In this document: positions 33,101 to 41,741 of the stretch, piece by piece | Layout: the number at the start of each line of letters is the position of its first letter | How positions within the stretch are numbered: the stretch's first letter is position 1 | Source: Ilumatobacter sp. | Lineage (GTDB): Bacteria > Actinomycetota > Acidimicrobiia > Acidimicrobiales > Ilumatobacteraceae | Reading direction: 5' to 3' | Length of the DNA: 62,697 nucleotides | Assembly: GCA_020439405.1 (NCBI GenBank) | Contig: JAGQSS010000002.1 | Span: forward strand, 1-62,697 | Position numbers and translations under genes: made by a program | Notes under the pieces: model-generated | The model's database searches: none | Seen by the model: the letters and a program-made list of their open reading frames with translations, nothing else | What the model was told of the DNA's origin: nothing

Positions 33101-34243
33101 GTGGACGCCATCGAAGCAATCGAGCGGGCCGAGTCGCTCGTCGAGTTGATCGCCGAACACGCGGCGGCCGGAGAAGCACAGCGCCAGGTTCCCGACGTCG
33201 TGATCGACGCCGTTCGAGACCGGCACCTGTTCCAGATCGTGGTCCCCACCTCGCTCGGTGGGCACGGCCTGGGCCTCGAACCGCTCGCCGAGGTGACGCG
33301 CACGCTCGGCCAAGGGTGTCCGGCGACGTCGTGGACCGTGTCGTTCCTCATGATCCACGCATGGCTGCTCTCGAAGCTGCCGGCCGATGGGCGCGACGAG
33401 GTGTTCGCCGACACGGCGTCGCCGTTCGCGCCGGCCCCGCTCGCCCCGACGGGGACGGCTCGACCCGTCGACGGCGGGTTCATCGTCAACGGCCGGTGGG
33501 AGTGGGCGACGGCGTCGGCCCACTCCGACTGGCTGCTCGCGAACGCGATCGTCGAGGGCCCGGAGTTCGGTCTGCGCTTCGTCGTGCTCCCGATGTCCGA
33601 GGTGACGATGGACGACGTCTGGTACACGAGCGGCATGCGGGCGACGCGCAGCAACACCGCCGTCGTCGACGAGCGGTTCGTGCCGACGCACCGCACGATC
33701 GGCGCCGCCGACCTGCTCGACTCGGCGACGACCGTCGACGGTGACGGGCTCGCCGGCCTGCCCGTGATGTCGGTGTTGGCGCTCACCGCTGCGGCACCTG
33801 CGCTGGGCGGCGCCGAACGCGTCGTCGAGCTCTACCGGCAGCGGCTACGGGAACGAGTGCTCGCCTACACCCTCGGCGATCGGGCGATCGAGCAGCCGGC
33901 GGCACAGATTCGCCTGGCGACCGTCGACGACCTCGTGCGGGGAGCCGCCGCACGGTGGCGGCAGGCGATCGCCGCGTTCCGGCCCGGCGCGACGCCCGGC
34001 CTCGACGAGCGTGTCGACGCGCGGCTCGCGGCGGCGTCGGTCGTCCGGTCGTCGCGGCTCGCGGTCGGCACCGCCTGCGAGGGCGCAGGCGCCAGCGTGT
34101 ACTTCGATTCACACCCGCTCCAACGGATCCAACGGGATCTCGAGACCCTGAAGGGCCACGTGGTGTTCGACTGGGACCGAACGGCCGAACTCGCCGGCCG
34201 ACACCATCTCGGGCTCGAACCGCGCCCGACCGACATGGTGTGA
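33101..34243 (+). CDS. acyl-CoA dehydrogenase-like flavin monooxygenase/oxidoreductase
   Basis: 380 residues with the acyl-CoA dehydrogenase fold but in the HpaB/HsaA/DszC-like branch: FQIVVPTSLGGHGLGLEPLAEVTRTLGQGCPATSWTVSF near the N-terminus, GTARPVDGGFIVNGRWEWATASAHSDWLLAN mid-protein, and SVYFDSHPLQRIQRDLETLKGH at the C-terminus. The catalytic Glu of true dehydrogenases is not evident. Such enzymes use reduced flavin to hydroxylate aromatic or sulfur substrates, or act as IAA-type oxidases. Start GTG 33101 is chosen because the bases before it are the AT-rich palindrome. A TetR gene follows after one base. Confidence 0.85.
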   Translation: MDAIEAIERAESLVELIAEHAAAGEAQRQVPDVVIDAVRDRHLFQIVVPTSLGGHGLGLEPLAEVTRTLGQGCPATSWTVSFLMIHAWLLSKLPADGRDEVFADTASPFAPAPLAPTGTARPVDGGFIVNGRWEWATASAHSDWLLANAIVEGPEFGLRFVVLPMSEVTMDDVWYTSGMRATRSNTAVVDERFVPTHRTIGAADLLDSATTVDGDGLAGLPVMSVLALTAAAPALGGAERVVELYRQRLRERVLAYTLGDRAIEQPAAQIRLATVDDLVRGAAARWRQAIAAFRPGATPGLDERVDARLAAASVVRSSRLAVGTACEGAGASVYFDSHPLQRIQRDLETLKGHVVFDWDRTAELAGRHHLGLEPRPTDMV

Positions 34244-34244
34244 C

Positions 34245-34781
34245 ATGGCGTCGATCGACGAATCCGGGAAGATGCGCTGGTTGCTGGCCGGTCAGCAGCT
34301 CCTACGCACCGGGGGCATCCGCTCGGTGAAGATCGACGCCCTCGTCGCGGAGACCGGTCTGACGACGGGCAGCTTCTACCACCACTTCGCGAACGTGGCC
34401 GCGTTCCGGGTCGAGTTGGCCGAGTTCTACGGCTCGGTCCAGGTCGGGGCGACTCTGGCGACGCTCGACGACGAGGCGCCCGTCGAGCGCATCCGACGCC
34501 TCGTCCGGATCGCGCGCGACGACGAGCTGCACCCGCTCGACGCCGCGATGCGTGACTGGGCCGGGAGCGACCCGATCGCGGCAGATGCGGTGCGGTCGCT
34601 CGACGCCACGCTGCTCGAGCACCTCGCCGACGCCTTCCGTGCACTCGGCCATGACGAGCGCGGCGCACGTATCAGGGCCGCGCTGTTGTTCGCGAGCGGT
34701 GTCGCCCGAGTCCATCTGCCGTGGTCGATCGACGACCCGACCGACGACGTGCTCGCGATCCTGGCCCGACCCGACAGCTGA
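34245..34781 (+). CDS. TetR-family regulator
   Basis: 178 residues. DNA-binding part WLLAGQQLLRTGGIRSVKIDALVAETGLTTGSFYHHFANVAAFRVEL is a standard TetR motif; the C-terminal ligand part is short and helical. One base after the monooxygenase stop, so it is in the same operon and is likely its repressor, acting at the 33077-33092 palindrome. Convergent with the LuxR gene. Confidence 0.9.
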   Translation: MASIDESGKMRWLLAGQQLLRTGGIRSVKIDALVAETGLTTGSFYHHFANVAAFRVELAEFYGSVQVGATLATLDDEAPVERIRRLVRIARDDELHPLDAAMRDWAGSDPIAADAVRSLDATLLEHLADAFRALGHDERGARIRAALLFASGVARVHLPWSIDDPTDDVLAILARPDS

Positions 34782-34799
34782 GCCGCGATCGGGTCGTCG

Positions 34800-35915
34800 T
34801 TACTCGACGAACCAGCCGTTGGCGGCGATGTCGTTGCCCATCCGGGGCACGTACTGGTCGAAGAAGACTGCGGAGATCAGTTCTCGTCGGCTGCGGACGC
34901 CGGCCTTGTCGAAGATCGCCTTGAGGTGATCCTGCACGGTGTGGGCCGACATGTGGAGCGACGCCGCGATGTCCTTGGTGTCGACGCCCTGGAGGACGAG
35001 CCGGGCCACGTCGCGCTCGCGCGGCGTGAGCCCGTAGGCGGCGACGACCACCGGCACGATCTCCGGCGGACGAGCTTCCTCGATCGTCACGACGACCTCG
35101 CCGACACCGTCGTCGCCGTGCAGGGTCGACGCGTGGAGGACGAGCCACCGTCCGGCGCGTGACCGGACCCTCATGCGGGCCGGCGTGTCGACGCGGGCAC
35201 GTCCGAACGACTGTGCCTGCGCGGCGAGCGCCCCGATCGAGCTGGCGGCGCCGGCGTGCGACTCGGCGGCGACGAGTTCGTCGAGCCAGGCATCGGCGCT
35301 CGAGTTGCGGCGGAGGATCGCACCGTCGCCATCGACCACCAACACGGCCGGACCGAGCTCGTGGAGCGGATCGGGTGCGGCTGCTCGCTTGACGAGGATG
35401 CCGACGGCGATCCACGCCGCGAGCGACGCCAGGTACGCGACCTCGTCGGCGTCGAAGAAGCGGTCACCCTCGCCTCGGTGCAGTGCGAGCCCGCCCCACG
35501 TGCGGCCGTTGGCCACCGCCGTCACCCGAGCCTCGTCGGCGAAGCCGTAGAACGGCTCGAGGAACTCACGCTGGCGGAACAGCGGATCGTCGTCGCTCGG
35601 CGGTTCGAGATGGGCGGCGGTCGCCGGGCTCGTCCGGCCGGCGAGCGCCGCGAAACTCGTCGGGTTCGCCTCGCCGTACTCGATCGCGCCCCAGCGTGCG
35701 TCGGCGACGGGGTCGGGGCGGAGCGCTCCCAGCTTGAACGTGCCGGTGCACAGATGCGTCGACGGATCGAGGAGCGCAGCGCACATCGCCCGATACGGAA
35801 TGGCGCGTCGGAGCGACTGGTCCAGCTCGTCGAAGTACTCCGACAACTCGAGCCCGGCGCGCGAGATCACCTGGACGTCGCTGCGCACCCGGTCGAGCGT
35901 GAGTTGGCTGGTCAT
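34800..35915 (-). CDS. LuxR-family regulator with GAF-like sensor
   Basis: 371 residues. N-terminal GAF-like region (about 20-190: SLRRAIPYRAMCAALLDPST, VTAVANGRTWGGLALHRGEGDRFF), a PAS-like middle (LGPAVLVVDGDGAILRRNSSADAWL), and a LuxR helix-turn-helix near 300-355 (YGLTPRERDVARLVLQGVDTKDIAASLHM). A conserved one-component layout in actinobacteria; ligand unknown. No receiver domain, so it is not a two-component regulator. Lies alone between convergent TetR and divergent PIG-L genes. Confidence 0.9.
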   Translation of the reverse strand: MTSQLTLDRVRSDVQVISRAGLELSEYFDELDQSLRRAIPYRAMCAALLDPSTHLCTGTFKLGALRPDPVADARWGAIEYGEANPTSFAALAGRTSPATAAHLEPPSDDDPLFRQREFLEPFYGFADEARVTAVANGRTWGGLALHRGEGDRFFDADEVAYLASLAAWIAVGILVKRAAAPDPLHELGPAVLVVDGDGAILRRNSSADAWLDELVAAESHAGAASSIGALAAQAQSFGRARVDTPARMRVRSRAGRWLVLHASTLHGDDGVGEVVVTIEEARPPEIVPVVVAAYGLTPRERDVARLVLQGVDTKDIAASLHMSAHTVQDHLKAIFDKAGVRSRRELISAVFFDQYVPRMGNDIAANGWFVE

Positions 35916-36070
35916 CTTCGTGATTATCCACGTCCACCGGTCCCGACGCCATCCCAGATTTCCGGGGGGCGGATCGGCATCCGATCCCGGGATGGTCCCG
36001 CCGTCGGACGATCGTCACGATCACATCGTCGATGGCCGCCGTGGCCCTCGCGAGACCGAGAGGATGCCCC

Positions 36071-36841
36071 ATGTCCGCCACCCGAGACGACACCGTTTGG
36101 ACGATCGCCGACGCAGGCGAGCACGTCGCCGCCGTCGTCGCTCACCCCGACGACGAGTCGTTCGGCTGCGGATCGTTGCTCGCGATGGCGTCGGCGATCG
36201 GCGCCCACGTCACGGTGATCTGCGCGACACGCGGCGAGTCGGGTGAGCGACGACCCGACCCCACGACCGACGCCTGGCCACTCGGCCTCCTCCGTGAAGC
36301 CGAACTCTGCCAGGCAGCGGTCGTGCTCGGCGTGGACGACGTGGTGATCCTGGATTACGTCGATTCCGGGTTCGCCGGCCCGACCCCGAACGGTGCTCTC
36401 GTCGCCACCCCGTTGACCGATCTCGCCGACGATCTGGCCTGGCGTCTGGGCGCGCTCGAGCCCGACGTCGTCGTGACCCTCGACGCCAGCGACGGGCACC
36501 GCGACCACCGTCATGTCCGCGATGCGCTGTCGATCGCGGTCGGTCGGCTGGCCCGGCCGGTCCGCTTGGTGCACTCGTGCCTCGCTCAGAGCCTCATGCG
36601 CGAGTGGGTCGACGTGATGCGGCGCACCGCCCCGGACCGGGACTACCTGGCCCTCGAGCAGCTCGGGCGCCCCGACGACGACCTCACCGCCGTCGACACC
36701 TCGTCGGTGCTCGCCGTTCGTGAGCGAGCGATCGCCTGTCACCTGAGCCAGTCGTCGCCCTTCGACGATCTCCCGGCCGACCTCCGGCGACGCTTCCTCA
36801 CGGTCGACCACGTCGTCGAGTTCCAGCAGGTGCGGTCGTGA
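36071..36841 (+). CDS. PIG-L family N-acetylglucosaminyl deacetylase-like protein
   Basis: 256 residues. Zinc-binding motif AHPDDESFGCGS (HPDDE) near residue 25 and the distal DASDGHRDHRHVRDAL supply the full metal site. The family removes acetyl from GlcNAc-containing substrates (mycothiol biosynthesis MshB/Mca, antibiotic and glycolipid deacetylation). Without MshA or MshC neighbours, the substrate stays open. Start ATG 36071, with GAGAGG upstream. Confidence 0.9.
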   Translation: MSATRDDTVWTIADAGEHVAAVVAHPDDESFGCGSLLAMASAIGAHVTVICATRGESGERRPDPTTDAWPLGLLREAELCQAAVVLGVDDVVILDYVDSGFAGPTPNGALVATPLTDLADDLAWRLGALEPDVVVTLDASDGHRDHRHVRDALSIAVGRLARPVRLVHSCLAQSLMREWVDVMRRTAPDRDYLALEQLGRPDDDLTAVDTSSVLAVRERAIACHLSQSSPFDDLPADLRRRFLTVDHVVEFQQVRS

Positions 36842-36933
36842 GCGGCCACGACGTCGACTGACCCGACCGGGCCGAGTTGCGCGGTCGGGCGACAGGTTCC
36901 CAAGTCGCGTTCCGGGAGGTCATCCGGCCCGGG

Positions 36934-38175
36934 TCAGGCGGCGGGGTTGGTGCGGGTGTTGGTGGGGCCGGTCCAGTACAGGGTGCCGTCGGGTCGGGTC
37001 CAGGTGGCGGTGCGGTCGGGGGTGATGGTGAGGTTCCATCGGCCTTCGTGGACGAGGTGGTGGTGGGTTTCGCAGAGTGGTGCGAGGTCGGCGAGGTCGG
37101 TTCGGCCGCCGTATTGCCAGGGGGTGGTGTGGTGGATGCGGCACTCGTCGACGGTGACGGAGCATTGCGGATGCACGCAGGTGGTGTGCATGGTTTCGAT
37201 GGCGATGCGTTGTTCGGGTGTGGCGAGTCGTTTGCCGCGTCCTTCGTCGATGACGACACCCGCACCGTCGAGGACGATGGGGATGATGTCGGCGTCGCAG
37301 GCGATGCGTCGCATGGTTTCGGGTGGGATCGCGATGCCGGTGTCGGTTTCGCACAGCACGGTGGCGCTGTCGGCGACGAGGTCGGTGAGTTGGGCGAGTC
37401 CGATGTGGACGACGAGTTGTGAGTGGGCGCCGTGGCCGTTGGTGACGGCGTCGACGACGGCGTCGACGGTCAACCGGTCCCACGAACCCTTACGTTCCCC
37501 GGTCTGTTGACACCGTCGACGCAATCGTCCGCGTGCGGTGTTGATGGCGGACCAGATGGCTCGGTCGGTGACGGGGTCGCATTCGATCAGCGTCTTGTGC
37601 ATGCCGGTGGTCTGGTCGACCCATCGGGTCACTTTCGACTGGGCCCGTTGCCGTTCCAGCTCGTCTTCGGCTGCTTGGGCGTTGTGTCGGGCACGGATGC
37701 TCTTGGCGAGGTCGCGGCAGTCTTTCCCGAACCGGTCGACACTCGAACCGGTGGCCGAGTCGAGGAGGCTGTCGGCTTCGGCGATGAACTCGGCGCGTTC
37801 TGCGTCGTCGAGGTTGCGGGTGGCGTTGGCGACGGCGTCGACATGACCCGCCGACACGTCACCGGAACTCAACGCGTCTTCGAAGCCGGGCATCGACGTG
37901 CACACCTGTTCGCGCTCAGCGGCGGTGCGGGCGTCTTTGGACGATTGGCGGCCGTGGTTCGACAGGGCGTGTTCGGCCTGCTCGGCCCGGCCCTGTTCGG
38001 CCAACTGGCGTTGGCGGCGGGTGGCACGCACTTGGCGTGCGTCGCACCAGGCTCGGATCTGGGAGACCGCGTCGAGGAACTCGGCGAGTTCGTCGCGGTC
38101 CAACACATCAGGGTCGGTGTCGCGGACCATGGTGTACGCCTGGTCGATCGATCGTGGTGGATCGTTCGTCGGCAT
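36934..38175 (-). CDS. DUF222 / HNH endonuclease (13E12-like repeat family)
   Basis: 413 residues. N-terminal DUF222 helical domain (about 40-290, Arg/Ala-rich) and C-terminal HNH nuclease with CVHPQCSVTVDECRIHHTTPWQYGG and LAPLCETHHHLVHEG, giving the zinc Cys residues and HNH-type His residues. Start ATG 38175 has a perfect AGGAGG ribosome site 6 bases upstream. These proteins are present in many copies in actinobacteria and are linked to mobile elements or DNA repair. An SOS box 60 bases upstream says it is damage-inducible, as known for 13E12 genes of mycobacteria. Confidence 0.92.
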   Translation of the reverse strand: MPTNDPPRSIDQAYTMVRDTDPDVLDRDELAEFLDAVSQIRAWCDARQVRATRRQRQLAEQGRAEQAEHALSNHGRQSSKDARTAAEREQVCTSMPGFEDALSSGDVSAGHVDAVANATRNLDDAERAEFIAEADSLLDSATGSSVDRFGKDCRDLAKSIRARHNAQAAEDELERQRAQSKVTRWVDQTTGMHKTLIECDPVTDRAIWSAINTARGRLRRRCQQTGERKGSWDRLTVDAVVDAVTNGHGAHSQLVVHIGLAQLTDLVADSATVLCETDTGIAIPPETMRRIACDADIIPIVLDGAGVVIDEGRGKRLATPEQRIAIETMHTTCVHPQCSVTVDECRIHHTTPWQYGGRTDLADLAPLCETHHHLVHEGRWNLTITPDRTATWTRPDGTLYWTGPTNTRTNPAA

Positions 38176-38218
38176 GTGGGTCCTCCTTTCGATGAACGGA
38201 TGAAAGAAGGGGAAGTCG

Positions 38219-38262
38219 GTGCACACACCCTACAGAACAAACGTTCCGAATTCAAGCTGGAA
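38219..38262 (-). promoter_or_regulatory. SOS (LexA) box inside the HNH gene promoter
   Basis: GAACAAACGTTC at 38235-38246 matches the actinobacterial LexA core GAAC-N4-GTTC exactly. On the minus strand it lies between a -35-like TTGAAT and a -10-like TAGGGT with 17 bases between them, so bound LexA would block RNA polymerase. The HNH start follows about 45 bases further on. Confidence 0.7.
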
Positions 38263-38366
38263 CAGCAGAAATATCGATGACGGATCTCATGGACAGCGCC
38301 AGCAGCGCCTGGAAGACTGCGGTGCGCCCCGCCGTGGTCTCTGCCACGCAGAAGCAAGGACCTGCC

Positions 38367-38942
38367 ATGACCACCGACCAGTTCACGATCAAGCCGCTCG
38401 ACATGTCGACCTGGGACGCGTTCGCCGCACTGGTCGAGGCGAACAACGGCATCTTCGGCGGTTGCTGGTGCGTCGGTATGCACCCCGAGGAGCGGACCCA
38501 CCTCGATGGGCCGGAGCCACATCGCGAGCAGAAGCTCGATCGCGTCCGCGCCGGCACCACGCACGCGGCGCTCGTGTTCGAGGGCGACGACTGCGTCGGC
38601 TGGTGCCAGTTCGGCTCGCCCGACGAGGTCGTCCGGATCAAGAACCGGCGCGAGTACGAGAAGGAACTGACCGACCTACCGACGTGGCGGATCGGCTGCT
38701 GCTACGCCGGCAAGGGTCACCGACGTCAGGGCGTCGCCACCGCCGGACTCGCCGGCGCGATCGAACTGATCGCCGGTCTCGGTGGCGGCCGGGTCGAGGG
38801 CTACCCGGAGCCGGCCGGCGACGTTCCCGCCGGTTTCCTGTACCACGGCGTGCTGTCGACCTTCGAGGCCGCCGGCTTCCGCAAGGACCGCAAGATCGGC
38901 AAACACCGCTGGGTCGTCACCCTCGACGTCGCCCCGGCCTGA
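38367..38942 (+). CDS. GNAT-family acetyltransferase
   Basis: 191 residues. FGGCWCVGMHPEERTHLDGP, GDDCVGWCQFGSPDEVVRIKNRREY and the acetyl-CoA loop segment CCYAGKGHRRQGVATAGLAGAIELI (R/Q-x-x-G-x-G/A-like) mark a GNAT; GFLYHGVLSTFEAAGFRKDRK is the typical closing part. Substrate unknown. Start ATG 38367, preceded by AAGGA 7 bases upstream. It is divergent from the HNH gene and may share its promoter region, including the SOS box. Confidence 0.85.
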   Translation: MTTDQFTIKPLDMSTWDAFAALVEANNGIFGGCWCVGMHPEERTHLDGPEPHREQKLDRVRAGTTHAALVFEGDDCVGWCQFGSPDEVVRIKNRREYEKELTDLPTWRIGCCYAGKGHRRQGVATAGLAGAIELIAGLGGGRVEGYPEPAGDVPAGFLYHGVLSTFEAAGFRKDRKIGKHRWVVTLDVAPA

Positions 38943-38985
38943 AACCGGCCCTGGTCAGTCGGCGCGGTCGCAACCAGTCGATCGC

Positions 38986-40455
38986 TCATGCCGGCGGGAC
39001 AGGGCGAAGCAGCTTCAGCCGCGGCGCGTCATCGGTTTCCTCGAACGCGTTGGTGCTTCGGAGGTCGGCCTCGGCGGCCTCGTGGCTGGTCCACTCGATC
39101 TGGGCTGTGTAGTCGTGGAGGAAGCGCAGTGCCTTGACGTAGACGCTCGGATCGTCGTCGCGGCTAAGGCGGCGCAGCGCGCTGAGGTAGTCGCTGCGGA
39201 ACCCGGTCGGAACGATGATCTTGCACTGGTGGCCGGCGACGAGCTCGGCGTTCATCATCACGCGGGCGATGCGGCCGTTGCCGTCGGTGAACGGGTGGAT
39301 CTCGGAGACGAGGAACATCGTGTACACCGCTCGTTCCCAGGCGGTGTCGAGCTCTGCGAGCCGCCGCCAGCCTTCTCGCAGCGTCCCGTCGACGAGGGCG
39401 GGGTCGACGAACAAGGTCATGCCGGCCTGGTTCGGCATCTCCTTGAACACGCCGGCGATCTCGGGTCGCCCACCCATGAGGGTGGCGTGGCGAGCGCGGA
39501 GTAGGTCGACGAACTCGTCGGGAGTGTCGGCCGTCCGGCTCATCTCGCCGGGGTCGGCGACGATCGCGTACGTGCCGAGGATGTCGTGACTGTCGGCCGC
39601 TCGGTTGGCGACCAGCGCGCCGTCGAAGACGATGGACTTGGCCTCGTCGACGGTGAAGGTGGTGCCTTCGATGTAGTTGGAGAAGTACGCCTCCCAGAAC
39701 GCCTGCACCGAGAACGCTGACGAGTCGGGAGCCAGCCCGTGGCGCGACTGCGGAGCCGCAGACCGCAACGCAGTGATGAGCGCGTCGAAGCGCTCGATGC
39801 GGTCGGGGTCGAACGGGAGACCGGCCTGGCGCGCGGCGAGCGCACGGTTCGACGTCGGGATCTGCTGGCTGCCGATCGCGGCGCCGATCTTTCGTCCGAG
39901 CGCGCCGATGAGGCCGGCTGCGACGCCGAGCTGAGGCCCGAGACGCTCGGCCTGGTATCGGTACTCGGTGAGTCGACCTTCGCCCTCGAGTCGACAGAGC
40001 CACTCGATCCAGGCATCGATCTCGTGGTCGTCGAGCGTGCGCCGCGGACGGCCACCGCGCGAGCGAGATGGTCGCATGTTCTCGGCGAGTGCTCGCGCCC
40101 TCGATGCCTGCCAGAGCCCGCCGGGAAGCTGCAGGTCGCCGTCGAGGGGACCGGCACCACGGCGCGCGAGCACCTCGAGGCCGGGCAACGCGAGCTCGCG
40201 GGGACGGCCGTCGCGCGACAGATACAGATAGCCGTCGACCTTGCCGCCGGTCAGCGCAGAGCGGTCGGTGATGACGGCGTCGGGGAACTCGTGTCCGACG
40301 ATCGTGTGCCAGTGGCGAGCGACGACGGCCTCCGGGCTACTGGCGGTGTCGGTCGTGTAGATCCCGCGCGCCAGCGGTCGAAGATCGCTCCGCCGTACCA
40401 TGTCGCTGATGGTCTGCGACGGCATGTCGCCGGCGAACACGATCTCGTTATCCAC
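38986..40455 (-). CDS. Fic-domain protein with N-terminal AbiEi-like antitoxin domain
   Basis: 489 residues. Residues about 15-40 (SDMVRRSDLRPLARGIYTTD) and the following 130 residues resemble the AbiEi/transcriptional antitoxin N-terminus (winged helix then RGRP-like ALPGLEVLARRGAGP segment). The Fic core has HPFTDGNGRIARVMMN (HPFxxGNGRxxR) near 390, the AMP-transfer active site. SNYIEGTTF near 267 fits the (S/T)xxxE(G/N) inhibitory helix, so the enzyme is of the self-inhibited class II. Start GTG 40455 with GGGAGAA upstream. Last gene of the minus-strand defence block, 74 bases after the Wadjet jetD gene. Could be a self-contained toxin-antitoxin or a regulated AMPylase. Confidence 0.88.
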   Translation of the reverse strand: MDNEIVFAGDMPSQTISDMVRRSDLRPLARGIYTTDTASSPEAVVARHWHTIVGHEFPDAVITDRSALTGGKVDGYLYLSRDGRPRELALPGLEVLARRGAGPLDGDLQLPGGLWQASRARALAENMRPSRSRGGRPRRTLDDHEIDAWIEWLCRLEGEGRLTEYRYQAERLGPQLGVAAGLIGALGRKIGAAIGSQQIPTSNRALAARQAGLPFDPDRIERFDALITALRSAAPQSRHGLAPDSSAFSVQAFWEAYFSNYIEGTTFTVDEAKSIVFDGALVANRAADSHDILGTYAIVADPGEMSRTADTPDEFVDLLRARHATLMGGRPEIAGVFKEMPNQAGMTLFVDPALVDGTLREGWRRLAELDTAWERAVYTMFLVSEIHPFTDGNGRIARVMMNAELVAGHQCKIIVPTGFRSDYLSALRRLSRDDDPSVYVKALRFLHDYTAQIEWTSHEAAEADLRSTNAFEETDDAPRLKLLRPVPPA

Positions 40456-40489
40456 GGAGTTCTCCCATCGGAACGGGGAAAGGCGTGTC

Positions 40490-40529
40490 TAAAGTACCAC
40501 GTTGCGGGGAAACTCGGTCATAAAGTGCC
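40490..40529 (-). promoter_or_regulatory. paired direct repeats upstream of the Fic gene
   Basis: TAAAGTACC (40490-40498) and TAAAGTGCC (40521-40529) on the plus strand are direct repeats with a 31-base period (about three helical turns), filling the gap between jetD and fic. A repressor with the AbiEi-type DNA-binding domain, possibly the Fic protein itself, could bind them cooperatively. Confidence 0.5.
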
Positions 40530-41741
40530 TCAGTCAATCTGGAAGAGATCGTCGAGGAGCCGTTCCTCGTGCACGATGCGGCCGAGCTCTTCCATCGCAT
40601 CCCGAAGGCGTGGGTCCCACGGTGTTGCGCCGATGGGGCGTGTCTCGGCTGGGAGCTCGACGCCGTCCGTCGAGGCCGCCTGGACGGCGGCCGTGTAGTC
40701 GTGGGCGTCCATCCGCCACGGCTGCAATCCGAGTTGGTGCATGCGAGCGCAGATGGCGAGTCCGGGTGCGTCGAAGTCGCCGTGGTAGCGCAGGTGGGCG
40801 CCGGCGTGGAGGAGTTGGTCAACAAGGAGGCGTACCGCAGCGGACGGGTTGCCGTTCGTGGTGATAACCGGGATGGTTGACTCCCGCTGTGCTGCCGCCT
40901 CGACGACGCGTGGGTTCTCGGCGACGAGGACGGTCGTCCCGGCCTCGACATGCACAGGATGAGCCGCCAGTGCGTAGCGCGTGAGATGGACGGGGATGCG
41001 GGCTCGTGCGGCGGAGGTGGCGAGACCGTGCAGTCCCGAGTTGGGCAGGATCGGGAGTGCCCAGGTGAGGGCGGCACCGGAGACTTGATCGGTGTGGACG
41101 CCTGCGAGCTCCCAGACGTCCTCGCCAGCTTCGCGGGCGGGGTATCGACGCTCGAGCGCTCGCGACACCATCGCTTCGAGGGCCGTTCCGGTGTCGAGCG
41201 CGTGTGACGAGCCGAGAACCTGTGCGGCGAGATCCGTTCGTGAGATCGACTGCTCCGGCGATGACATGTCGAGGTGGTCGAGAACCTGTCGGACGTACTC
41301 GACCCGTGAGGCGGCGTCTCGGGCGTTGAGCCGGCTCAGCAGCCCCGCACGGACGACGTCGTCGATCCAGGCGGCTGCCCACTCCTCGGACCAGTTGCTC
41401 GCGGTGTGGCGTGCTGCGGCGAGGGCTTCGGTCCGTTCGAGGCGCGTCGCCCGGCGTTGTACACGTTCGAGCGACGGGGTGAATCCGAGGTTGCGGAGCG
41501 CTGTCGGGAGGTCGGAGCCGACTTCGAGGTCGATGAGGGCGCGCTCGATCTGACCGAGGTCGATCTGAGTGCTCGGGGTACGCCCGAGGAGCGTTGTCAC
41601 CGCAAGCCGTGCCCGCTGCGGAAGTGGGGGGAGCCGGACGCGACCGCGGTTGTCCAGTCCTCGCGACTCGAGCCGTTCGCGGATCGCCTCCCAGACCGGT
41701 GCCATCTCAGGGGAGGTGAGCGATGGCGGTGGTGTCACCAC
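40530..41741 (-). CDS. jetD: Wadjet type II subunit JetD (DUF2399/DUF3323, toprim)
   Basis: 403 residues, TIGR02679-like. The nuclease of Wadjet, which cleaves plasmid DNA brought in by the SMC-type motor. Toprim features are seen: VLVAENPRVVEAAA (conserved Glu) and YHGDFDAPGLAIC (DxD). Upstream GIRTDLAAQVLGSSHALD-like and SGAALTWALPILPNSGLHGLA segments match the family. Starts at 41741, overlapping jetB by 7 bases. All expected catalytic residues look intact. Confidence 0.9.
   Translation of the reverse strand: MVTPPPSLTSPEMAPVWEAIRERLESRGLDNRGRVRLPPLPQRARLAVTTLLGRTPSTQIDLGQIERALIDLEVGSDLPTALRNLGFTPSLERVQRRATRLERTEALAAARHTASNWSEEWAAAWIDDVVRAGLLSRLNARDAASRVEYVRQVLDHLDMSSPEQSISRTDLAAQVLGSSHALDTGTALEAMVSRALERRYPAREAGEDVWELAGVHTDQVSGAALTWALPILPNSGLHGLATSAARARIPVHLTRYALAAHPVHVEAGTTVLVAENPRVVEAAAQRESTIPVITTNGNPSAAVRLLVDQLLHAGAHLRYHGDFDAPGLAICARMHQLGLQPWRMDAHDYTAAVQAASTDGVELPAETRPIGATPWDPRLRDAMEELGRIVHEERLLDDLFQID

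Noticed and set aside
38900..40530. Left attachment-site copy of the ssrA 3' end for the defence block
   Set aside because: No stretch resembling GGAATCGAACCCCC was found in this part; the island boundary remains unproven.
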